From: Ignavibacteria bacterium
GTDB lineage: Bacteria > Bacteroidota > Ignavibacteria > Tepidaquicellales > OLB5
Length of the DNA: 64,000 nt
Assembly (NCBI GenBank): GCA_019912545.1
Contig: JAIOIK010000075.1
Location: 1 to 64,000, forward strand
Reading direction: 5' to 3'
Below, piece after piece: positions 8,717 to 15,380 of this stretch. The notes under the pieces are model-generated. The model was given only the letters and a program-made list of their open reading frames with translations. It had not been told where the DNA came from and ran no database searches. Numbering within the stretch: position 1 is the stretch's first letter; each line of letters begins with the position of its first letter. The position numbers and the translations under genes were made by a program.

Positions 8717-9796
8717 ATGATAGATAAGCTTGAATATACAAATAAACACGAGCTTATTTTTCTCGACCAGTCGCTTCTGCCTTTAAAAGAAAAATACCTA
8801 AAGACCAAAAATTATAAAGATATTGTTGAAGCAATAAAAGCGCTTCGCATAAGAGGAGCGCCGTTAATTGGCATTGCCGCAGCTTACGGAGTTGTAATGG
8901 GGGTACACCACTATAATACCGAAAACAGGAAAAACTTCCAGATACATTTTTATAAAGTAATCGAGAGCTTCAGGAATTCCAGGCCTACTGCAAGAAATTT
9001 GTTTTACGCTCTTGAGAGGATGACTAAAGTCTTCGAAGAGAATCTGGAAGCAGAGTTTAATGATTTAGAAGATCTTCTGCTGAGGGAAGCTGACGCAATA
9101 TTTGATGAAGATGTGGAAATGTGCAACCGCATTGGAGTAAACGGTGCAGATCTTCTTGGAGAGAAATCAACCGTACTAACCCATTGCAACGCTGGTGAGC
9201 TTGCTACAGGCGGAATAGGCACAGCGCTTGGAATTATTTACACTGCAAAGAAACAGGGCAAGGATGTTCTTGTTTACGCTGATGAGACCCGTCCCTTGCT
9301 TCAAGGTGCCAGACTCACAACATATGAGCTTGGGGCTAACGGGATTGAGCATGATCTTATAATTGATTCAATGGCTGCCAATCTAATGAAAGAACAGCAG
9401 ATAGATTGTGTTATCATTGGCGCAGATAGGATCGCTTCAAACGGTGATGTTGTTAACAAGGTAGGCAGTTATTCACTTGCAGTTAACTGCGCATTTCATA
9501 AAATTCCATTCTATGTTGCCGCACCCGGTACAACAATTGATTTTGATACTGAAACAGGAGATAAGATCGAAATAGAAGAGAGGGATGCAGATGAAATTAC
9601 TCAGGTCAGAGGAGAAAAAATTACCGGCAGCAATGTTAATGTTATGAACCCCGCATTTGATCTGGTTCCAAATAATCTGGTAACTGCAATTGTTACAGAA
9701 TATAAAGTACATTACCCGCCGTATAATTTCGGGAGGCTCAAACAAATGTTTCAGTCTTATATTCAGACTCTGCCTTCAAGAAATGATGATGATTAA
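8717..9796 (+). CDS. mtnA: S-methyl-5-thioribose-1-phosphate isomerase family protein
   Basis: Converts methylthioribose-1-phosphate to methylthioribulose-1-phosphate in the methionine salvage pathway. The 359-residue length is normal for MtnA. Family motifs are present in order: RIRGAPLIGIAAAYG, THCNAGELATGGIGTALG with catalytic Cys157, DETRPLLQGARLTTYEL, and GADRIASNGDVVNKVGSY with Asp237. No other methionine salvage genes follow, so the pair may instead serve a shortened pathway for 5-deoxy-sugars; ribose-1,5-bisphosphate isomerase homologues share these motifs and are an alternative. It is coupled to the kinase gene upstream (2-bp gap). Confidence 0.9.
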   Translation: MIDKLEYTNKHELIFLDQSLLPLKEKYLKTKNYKDIVEAIKALRIRGAPLIGIAAAYGVVMGVHHYNTENRKNFQIHFYKVIESFRNSRPTARNLFYALERMTKVFEENLEAEFNDLEDLLLREADAIFDEDVEMCNRIGVNGADLLGEKSTVLTHCNAGELATGGIGTALGIIYTAKKQGKDVLVYADETRPLLQGARLTTYELGANGIEHDLIIDSMAANLMKEQQIDCVIIGADRIASNGDVVNKVGSYSLAVNCAFHKIPFYVAAPGTTIDFDTETGDKIEIEERDADEITQVRGEKITGSNVNVMNPAFDLVPNNLVTAIVTEYKVHYPPYNFGRLKQMFQSYIQTLPSRNDDD

Positions 9797-9813
9797 GTTC
9801 CCTTCTTGAGAGG

Positions 9814-9832
9814 CCTGCCTGCAGCAGGCAGG
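9814..9832. repeat. GC-rich palindrome
   Basis: Eight-base arms (CCTGCCTG and CAGGCAGG) around a 3-base loop, in the gap between mtnA and recO. It is much more GC-rich than its surroundings, as expected of a REP-like dispersed palindrome. No T-run follows, so it is not a typical terminator. Confidence 0.55.
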
Positions 9833-9938
9833 GGTGGATTCACCGAATGTGAAGACGGGTTGTGTTTTTGGAATGATTATCTTCTTGTAATCTATTTTTC
9901 ATTCTTGAATAAATATTTATTCACGCACATAATTCAAA

Positions 9939-10655
9939 ATGGCAATTGTAAAAACCGAAGCATTAATCCTGAAGTGTGATAACTATAGAGAGACGAGCAA
10001 GATCGTCACTTTCTATTCAAAAACGTATGGGAAGGTAAAGGGAATTGCCAAAGGCGTTAGAAATACAAAGTCAAAATGGGGCGGTGCGCTTCAATCTTTA
10101 AGTTATCTCAATATCATACTGTATTTCAAAGAAAACAGGACTTTGCACTTAATCTCCGGCGCGGAATATGTGAATTCTCTCAAGAATATTCACTGTGATC
10201 ATGAAAAGCTTGAAACCTCCTACAGGATCGTTGAGTTAATAAACAATACGACTGCTGAACGCCAGGAAAACATTGAAATATTCAATTTGCTGATTGATAC
10301 ACTTATTTACTTAGATTGTGCAACTAAAAATTATGTTAATCTGTTATTTAACTTTGAGTTCAAACTGTTAAGATTATTGGGTTTTGCAGTAGATATTGAA
10401 GATCTTTTCAAAGAAACTGTTGCAAATCCCGCACAAAATCAATATTTTTACACTTCCCGGCTAAACCCCGGAGAGGTCAAAACCATCAAACTACTATTAG
10501 AGGGGAACTTTAATTCGTTGATGAGCCTTAATATTTCCAAATTGCAGGAAAAGGCAATAGATGGTTTCTTTGAGAACTACTTCAAAACTCATTTCGATCA
10601 CATAGGTTTTTTAAAAACTAAAAAGGTGTTTGATTCAAAGGAGATGTTTATATAG
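9939..10655 (+). CDS. recO: DNA repair protein RecO
   Basis: 238-residue RecO-type protein of the RecFOR pathway, which loads RecA on SSB-coated single-stranded DNA. The N-terminal OB-fold is recognisable from the EALILKCDNYRETSKIVTFY start and the GKVKGIAKGVRNTKSK segment, followed by a helical C-terminal domain. The zinc-binding cysteines of many RecO proteins are absent from the C-terminal part, as is common in this phylum. It stands alone, 66 bp before htrA. Confidence 0.93.
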   Translation: MAIVKTEALILKCDNYRETSKIVTFYSKTYGKVKGIAKGVRNTKSKWGGALQSLSYLNIILYFKENRTLHLISGAEYVNSLKNIHCDHEKLETSYRIVELINNTTAERQENIEIFNLLIDTLIYLDCATKNYVNLLFNFEFKLLRLLGFAVDIEDLFKETVANPAQNQYFYTSRLNPGEVKTIKLLLEGNFNSLMSLNISKLQEKAIDGFFENYFKTHFDHIGFLKTKKVFDSKEMFI

Positions 10656-10721
10656 CAGAATTCTTACTTTGTTTTTTTGAGAATTTCAATAAAGAAAGAA
10701 ATAAGACATAAGGAGAAATAA

Positions 10722-12251
10722 ATGTCAAGAAAATCCATAATAGCAGCAGGATTTGTCGTGCTGCTTTCAATCATCTTCGGTGCAGTATTGATAGCTAACT
10801 TCAGCGGCGTAAAAGTCGTAAAGTCTGATAGCCAGATCGAGTTCAACACAACTCCGCCTATCACAGTTAATCCAAATGTAAAAAGCTTAAACGATGCATT
10901 CATCGAGATAAGTAAATCTGTTACACCAACCGTGGTGTATATTGAGGTTAAGTCAGGGCCAAAGAATAACGATAACACTCAACAGATCCCGCCTGACGGC
11001 AATGATCCGTTCAGGTTCTTTTTCGGACCGGAGGGACAGAATCCGGATCCCGGCCCGCAGATGGGCAGCGGATCTGGCGTTATCATTTCCAAAGACGGCT
11101 TTATTGTAACAAATAACCATGTTGTCAAAGGCGCAGGAGATCATGGCATAAAAGTTGTATTGACTGATAAAAGAGAGTATGACGCAAAAGTAATAGGTAC
11201 TGATGAAAATACCGATCTGGCAGTTATTAAAATAGAAGCCAATGATCTTCCTGTAATGTCACTTGGAAATTCAGATAACATCCAGGTAGGCGAGTGGGTA
11301 CTTGCAATCGGTAATCCGCTTGGACTTAACTATACAGTAACTGCCGGTATAGTTTCTGCTCTTGGCAGAAATATCGGAGTTAACGGCGGCGGTTATGCAA
11401 TTGAAAATTTTATTCAGACAGATGCAGCTATCAATCCGGGTAATTCAGGCGGTGCGCTAGTTGATGTAAGCGGTCAGCTTGTTGGTATCAATTCAGCTAT
11501 AAAAACAAACACAGGATACTACCAGGGGTATGGTTTTGCAATACCTGTTAATATTGTCAAGACTGTTACACAGGAGCTTATAAAATCGGGTAAAGTTGTA
11601 AGAGGATATATTGGCGTACAGATACAGACTGTTGACGAAACAATGGCAAAAGGCTTAGGTCTCGATAAATCAAGAGGCGTACTGGTACAGAGCGTACAAA
11701 AAGGCGGCGGCGGTGATGAAGCGGGACTCGAAGCGGGCGACGTAATACTCTCTGTTGACGGAAAAGAAGTAAATGCATCAAATGAGCTGCAGGTCATAAT
11801 TAACAGCAAACGCCCGGGTGATGTTGCTAAGCTTACTGTATTCAGAGACGGCAAGACGATGGAGAAAGATGTGACCTTAAAACCAAGGCTTGATAGCGAA
11901 AAAGAGACATCTTTAAACCAGAACGATAAAAAGGACGAAGGAAGTAATAAAGGCGTGTCTTCAACAACCGTAAAATCGCTCGGAATAAGCGTTCAGGATG
12001 TTTCTTCATCTGTTAAGGAAAAATTGAATATTTCAGGCGGAGTTGTTGTTACGGAAGTTGATAAGTTCTCTGATTCATTCTTAAGAGGGGTGCAGGAAGG
12101 TGTTGTTATTGTTGAAGCTAACAAGAAGAAGATCAATAGCACAAGCGACCTCAATGATGCGCTTAGCGGAAAAAAGGCAGGGGATTCTATCCTGCTTAAG
12201 GTTGTTGATAAAAGCGGGACAGAACGCATTATCGCAGTAAAAATACAATAA
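10722..12251 (+). CDS. HtrA/DegP-family periplasmic serine protease
   Basis: Envelope quality-control protease. An N-terminal membrane segment (about residues 5-26) acts as signal or anchor. The trypsin-like domain has the triad His133 (TNNHVV), Asp165 (ENTDLAVIK) and Ser242 (NPGNSGGAL), spaced as in DegP. Two PDZ domains follow, at about residues 290-390 and 410-509. A Pro/Gly/Asp-rich loop (residues about 85-110) before the protease domain may be the LA-type loop. A clear AAGGAGA site lies upstream. Envelope barrels and T9SS proteins nearby are plausible clients, by inference only. Confidence 0.95.
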   Translation: MSRKSIIAAGFVVLLSIIFGAVLIANFSGVKVVKSDSQIEFNTTPPITVNPNVKSLNDAFIEISKSVTPTVVYIEVKSGPKNNDNTQQIPPDGNDPFRFFFGPEGQNPDPGPQMGSGSGVIISKDGFIVTNNHVVKGAGDHGIKVVLTDKREYDAKVIGTDENTDLAVIKIEANDLPVMSLGNSDNIQVGEWVLAIGNPLGLNYTVTAGIVSALGRNIGVNGGGYAIENFIQTDAAINPGNSGGALVDVSGQLVGINSAIKTNTGYYQGYGFAIPVNIVKTVTQELIKSGKVVRGYIGVQIQTVDETMAKGLGLDKSRGVLVQSVQKGGGGDEAGLEAGDVILSVDGKEVNASNELQVIINSKRPGDVAKLTVFRDGKTMEKDVTLKPRLDSEKETSLNQNDKKDEGSNKGVSSTTVKSLGISVQDVSSSVKEKLNISGGVVVTEVDKFSDSFLRGVQEGVVIVEANKKKINSTSDLNDALSGKKAGDSILLKVVDKSGTERIIAVKIQ

Positions 12252-12266
12252 TTGTGATGTTTTAGC

Positions 12267-12297
12267 GGGGAAATCGCTATATTTTGGCGATTTCCCC
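12267..12297 (+). terminator. hairpin after htrA
   Basis: An 11-bp perfect stem (GGGGAAATCGC with GCGATTTCCCC) and 9-base loop lie just after the protease stop codon. The following T-run is poor, so termination may be partial. Confidence 0.6.
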
Positions 12298-12334
12298 AAT
12301 TTCCAAATATCACGGGTTTCCAGTATGTATTATA

Positions 12335-12365
12335 TTGACATTTTAAACAAATATCTTTAACTTTG
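12335..12365 (+). promoter_or_regulatory. Bacteroidetes-type promoter
   Basis: TTG at 12335-12337 and TAACTTTG at 12358-12365, 20 bp apart, match the TTG-N19/20-TAnnTTTG consensus of Bacteroidota sigma-ABfr promoters. Predicted start of transcription is about 12372, only 15 bases before the ATG at 12387. Confidence 0.8.
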
Positions 12366-12386
12366 TAGGAAGTATTAAAAAGGTAA

Positions 12387-12758
12387 ATGAAAAAAGTTTA
12401 CGTAGCCATATTATTTAGTCTATTTTTTGTCTTCGGCACTTTAACAGTGAGCGCCGATAATAAAGAACAGCTTATGGATTTCAAGGGTAATCCCGATAAG
12501 TTCGAACTCAATCAGAATTATCCCAATCCATTCAATCCATCTACGTTGCTTTCATATAACCTCAAGACAGATGCCAATGTTAAATTAACAGTATTTAACC
12601 TTGTCGGACAGTCGGTGCGGATCTTAGTCGATGGCTATCAAACAGCCGGAGAGTACGAAGTTCTATTTGATGCAAATGAGCTTCCCGCGGGCGTTTACCT
12701 CTATAAACTACAAGTCGGTGATTATTCCTCTGTAAAGAGGATGACTCTGGTTAAGTAG
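12387..12758 (+). CDS. minimal T9SS sorting-domain protein
   Basis: 123 residues, made of a Sec signal peptide (about 1-23, ending TVSA), a linker of only about 18 residues, and a complete type-A T9SS sorting domain (from FELNQNYPNPFNPS at about residue 40 through VYLYKLQVGDYSSVKRM to the terminal LVK). There is no room for a cargo domain. It could be a substrate-free competitor, a remnant, or a small surface protein in its own right. It has its own promoter and lies next to another sorting-domain gene. Confidence 0.85.
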   Translation: MKKVYVAILFSLFFVFGTLTVSADNKEQLMDFKGNPDKFELNQNYPNPFNPSTLLSYNLKTDANVKLTVFNLVGQSVRILVDGYQTAGEYEVLFDANELPAGVYLYKLQVGDYSSVKRMTLVK

Positions 12759-12815
12759 TTTACTTAATACTTACTTACATTATTTCATAACTTATTCATG
12801 GGGGTAGTTCAATTA

Positions 12816-13736
12816 ATGACTAAAATCATTACGCGCTTTGTGTTTACAATTTTTGCAATTTTACTTTCTTCATCAGTTGTCCTTGCACAAAACAATAACT
12901 TGTTCGTTATAGATGGTTTCGGAGACCACACACTTCCCGGCTGGTATTCAGGCGGCGATCTTTCAATGAAATACTCTCATTCTTCCGATAATCTCGAAAA
13001 CGGGTATGGCGTAATTTCTTCTTCAAACAAAACAATTACACCGAACTCCTTCGCAGGGCTTATCAGGAAAGAGTCTAAAATGCAGGTTGCTGAGGATAAT
13101 ATCCTGTCTGTAATGCTCCAGGGCATTAATAACGATATGACAACAACTATCCAGGTATTGTTCGATAAGAATAATGACGGCAAGTATGATGAAGCTACAG
13201 ATTCAAGGCTTGAATCCAAGCCGCTGAGTCTTAATTTTTCAGGGTGGAAAGAAGTTCATTTTAACATAAATCAAAGCGAGTTTAAGGTAATATCAAAAGG
13301 CAATGAAGATGATTTCTCGCTGCTTGAGCAGGAAGCCTTAGGCATCCAGTTCACATTCCAGACAGGAAAAGATTTTACTCCGGGTGCCATTGAAACCGGT
13401 GTTGCAATGATAGCCGAGAGATACAGCAAAGAACTGAAGCAGGAAACTGCTCAGACTGAGATGAATTCAGGCGAATCATACTTTAACGCTAAGAATTATC
13501 CGAATCCATTCAATCCTGAAACCAAGATCAATTACACATTAAAAAGTGCAACAAACGTTAAGATGACGGTTTATGACCGTCTTGGCCGCGAAGTTGTTGT
13601 TCTGGTTGATGAAAGCCAGTCCGAGGGCGAGCATTCAGTTACTTTCAATGCTGCAAACCTTCCTTCAGGCGTTTACTTCTACAGGATAAAAACCAATGAA
13701 TATGTTGAAGTAAAGAAAATGGTATTTACGAAGTAA
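12816..13736 (+). CDS. T9SS-sorted secreted protein, unknown cargo
   Basis: 306 residues from the ATG at 12816, which puts the signal peptide (TKIITRFVF ... VVLAQ) at the N-terminus; an ATG at 12798 would add six residues. The cargo part (about 25-215) contains FDKNNDGKYDEATDS, a dockerin-like or EF-hand-like acidic loop, in an otherwise unrecognised beta-rich domain. The final 80 residues are a type-A sorting domain (NYPNPFNPETKINY ... GVYFYRIKTNEY). It is exported through the Sec and then T9SS routes and attached to or released from the cell surface. Confidence 0.85.
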   Translation: MTKIITRFVFTIFAILLSSSVVLAQNNNLFVIDGFGDHTLPGWYSGGDLSMKYSHSSDNLENGYGVISSSNKTITPNSFAGLIRKESKMQVAEDNILSVMLQGINNDMTTTIQVLFDKNNDGKYDEATDSRLESKPLSLNFSGWKEVHFNINQSEFKVISKGNEDDFSLLEQEALGIQFTFQTGKDFTPGAIETGVAMIAERYSKELKQETAQTEMNSGESYFNAKNYPNPFNPETKINYTLKSATNVKMTVYDRLGREVVVLVDESQSEGEHSVTFNAANLPSGVYFYRIKTNEYVEVKKMVFTK

Positions 13737-13737
13737 T

Positions 13738-13763
13738 GTCATCCTGAGCGTAGCAAAGGATCC
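13738..13763. repeat. GTCATCCTGAGCGTAGC-type intergenic repeat
   Basis: The sequence GTCATCCTGAGCGTAGC followed by AAAGGATC starts next to the stop codon. Near-identical strings are familiar from intergenic DNA of Bacteroidota and Ignavibacteria. No second copy was seen in this window, so the assignment rests on recollection. Confidence 0.4.
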
Positions 13764-13787
13764 ATACAGAATCTTCAGATTTTTCAG

Positions 13788-13813
13788 AAGGCACTCAGTT
13801 TGAGTGCCTTTTT
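13788..13813 (+). terminator. intrinsic terminator
   Basis: A 10-bp perfect stem (AAGGCACTCA with TGAGTGCCTT), 3-base loop and T-tract end the transcript of the sorting-domain gene. Confidence 0.9.
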
Positions 13814-13860
13814 GATTTGAAACCGTTGAAACTGTTTTCTGCATTTATTTTATTATTCTC

Positions 13861-14004
13861 CCCATGACTAAAGTCATGGGCTTATTCACCTCACCCCCGA
13901 CCCCTCTCCTAAAGGAGAAGGGAGAAAAGCATTAAACCCCTAGCCCACAACTTTAGTTGTGGGAAAAATTGATAGTAATTGCAGCTAAACCACTTCAGTG
14001 GTTT
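13861..14004. repeat. cluster of REP-like palindromes
   Basis: Four inverted repeats in 144 bases. 13861-13880 is a 9-bp stem (CCCATGACT/AGTCATGGG). 13902-13918 is a CT-rich TCTCCT/AGGAGA element. 13944-13963 is a 9-bp stem (CCCACAACT/AGTTGTGGG), a sequence variant of the first with compensating changes. 13987-14004 is an 8-bp stem (AAACCACT/AGTGGTTT). The first and third are clearly one family. None has a T-run. The layout resembles REP/BIME elements mobilised by REP-associated transposases, although no such transposase lies in the window. Confidence 0.75.
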
Positions 14005-14084
14005 CAAAAAAGCAAATTCTTTCCATTGCTCATGAGAATTCTTCCTGTTATTTTTATATTCTAAACTAAAATTAAATTACCACA

Positions 14085-14894
14085 ATGAAGATCCCAATTT
14101 ACACGGTCGATGCATTTACATCAAAACCTTTCAATGGAAACCCCGCAGCAATCTGCGTTTTAAACGAACCAATTGACGATAGCCTCATGCAAAGTATTGC
14201 TTTTGAACTTAATCTCGCCGAAACAGCATTTGTATGCAAAGAAAAAGATAAAGAAGGCTTCAGCCTACGGTGGATGACACCCGTGAGCGAAGTTGATCTT
14301 TGCGGCCATGCAACACTTGCTACTTCACACGTTTTGTGGCAAACCGGCATCTGCAAAAAAGACGAAACCATCAGCTACAATACCAGAAGCGGAGTGCTTA
14401 AAGCGGATTATTACAATGGAGAGATCGGACTCGATTTCCCTGCGATTCTACAGAAGCAGATTGAATATCCGAAAGAGCTTGTTGATGCAATCGGAGGCAT
14501 CACTCCAAAATATGTAGGTATGACTAAATGGAATTACCTCATCGAGCTTGAAAGCGAAAGCGATGTGCGGAACCTTAAGCCGAATTTTGATATCATGCTT
14601 AAATTACCAGGATGGGGGACTATCATCACTGCAAAGGCTGATGAAGGCAATAAAGAAGGATTTGATTTTGTTTCAAGATTTTTCGCGCCCGAAAAAGGTA
14701 TACAGGAAGATCCTGTAACCGGTTCTGCTCACTGCGCGCTTGCGCCATACTGGCAGAAGAGGCTGGGCAAGGATTCATTCAAAGCTTTCCAGGCATCAGA
14801 GCGCGGCGGAGTGCTTGGCATAAAAGTTGCAGGAGATAGAGTTATGCTTGCCGGAGAAGCGGTGACTGTGATAAGTGGCGAGATAAATGTATAG
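14085..14894 (+). CDS. PhzF-family isomerase
   Basis: 269-residue protein of the PhzF/diaminopimelate-epimerase fold. It has the N-terminal DAFTSKPFNGNPAAIC signature, the catalytic glutamate Glu46 in ELNLAETAFV, the DLCGHATLA segment and the C-terminal FFAPEKGIQEDPVTGSAHC segment. PhzF proteins isomerise small hydroxylated ring or amino-acid compounds. Phenazine genes are absent here, so the substrate is unknown. It stands alone; the 190 bp upstream are full of palindromic repeats. Confidence 0.92.
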   Translation: MKIPIYTVDAFTSKPFNGNPAAICVLNEPIDDSLMQSIAFELNLAETAFVCKEKDKEGFSLRWMTPVSEVDLCGHATLATSHVLWQTGICKKDETISYNTRSGVLKADYYNGEIGLDFPAILQKQIEYPKELVDAIGGITPKYVGMTKWNYLIELESESDVRNLKPNFDIMLKLPGWGTIITAKADEGNKEGFDFVSRFFAPEKGIQEDPVTGSAHCALAPYWQKRLGKDSFKAFQASERGGVLGIKVAGDRVMLAGEAVTVISGEINV

Positions 14895-14982
14895 TTGAAT
14901 TGCAATTGAGAAAATAAAATTCAGAAGTTATTGCGATTGATCTCGATAATCAAGAAAAATCATTTTTATTTTTTCAATTTTC

Positions 14983-15013
14983 TTGACACTCACAAAAAAA
15001 ATTTGTAAGTTTG
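14983..15013 (+). promoter_or_regulatory. Bacteroidetes-type promoter of structured RNA
   Basis: TTG (14983-14985, within TTGACA) and TAAGTTTG (15006-15013) with a 20-bp spacer are a full match to the phylum consensus. Start of transcription is predicted at about 15020, exactly where the outermost helix of the downstream RNA begins. Confidence 0.85.
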
Positions 15014-15017
15014 TAAT

Positions 15018-15253
15018 AACACTAATTAACGGACATTTAATAACTAAACCACGGGGATGAAAACCAGGAAATAATATGACAAACTTCATCACTACATATA
15101 TGGTGACAATCACATCACCCATTTTCAAAGTTCTCGTGGGAGACGAATGTCCAACGGTTAGCGTTAAACGGAGGTTTAAGGGATAAAACCTCGAATAAAT
15201 AAGAGTTTAAGCAAACCGCGGACAGATTAAAAATGATGTTCGCGGTTTTTTTT
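15018..15253 (+). ncRNA. candidate structured non-coding RNA or long leader
   Basis: About 235 nt between a consensus promoter and an intrinsic terminator. Helices readable by eye: 15018-15025 with 15158-15165 (one mismatch), 15031-15037 with 15146-15152, 15049-15055 with 15133-15139 (one G-U), then two hairpins inside that domain, 15056-15061 with 15085-15090 and 15102-15106 with 15115-15119. A separate hairpin 15171-15177 with 15186-15192 follows, then the terminator 15213-15224 with 15237-15248 (12 bp) and eight Ts. It does not show hallmarks of tmRNA, RNase P RNA, SRP RNA or riboswitch classes that I can recall. 6S RNA is a possible identity. It could also act as an attenuating leader for the ABC exporter 128 bp downstream. 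Confidence 0.7.
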
Positions 15254-15264
15254 ACGCCCCACCC

Positions 15265-15289
15265 GGCTCTCCGGCCGCGGCGGAGAGCC
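15265..15289. repeat. GC-rich palindrome between RNA and exporter genes
   Basis: A 9-bp perfect stem (GGCTCTCCG with CGGAGAGCC) with a GC-rich loop, followed by CCACCCTCCCC and GGTGAGGGTG. It resembles the CT-rich repeats at 13.9 kb and 55.2 kb and separates the structured RNA from the ABC gene. Confidence 0.6.
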
Positions 15290-15380
15290 ACCCTCCCCAA
15301 AGGTGAGGGTGAAGAATCAAAAAGAAAATTTGATAAGATTGCTTCAGGTACAAAAGTACCGTCGCAAAACAATAATAAAA

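Noticed and set aside
13861-14004. CRISPR-like array
   Set aside because: The palindromes are few, differ from each other and have no regular spacers or neighbouring cas genes.
15076-15186. 36-codon frame inside the structured RNA
   Set aside because: No ribosome-binding site, no family resemblance, and it crosses several predicted helices; chance frame is more likely.
15018-15253. Structured RNA as tmRNA, RNase P RNA or SRP RNA
   Set aside because: It lacks a tRNA-like end and tag peptide, the P4 core motifs of RNase P, and the GGAA-type SRP apical loop.
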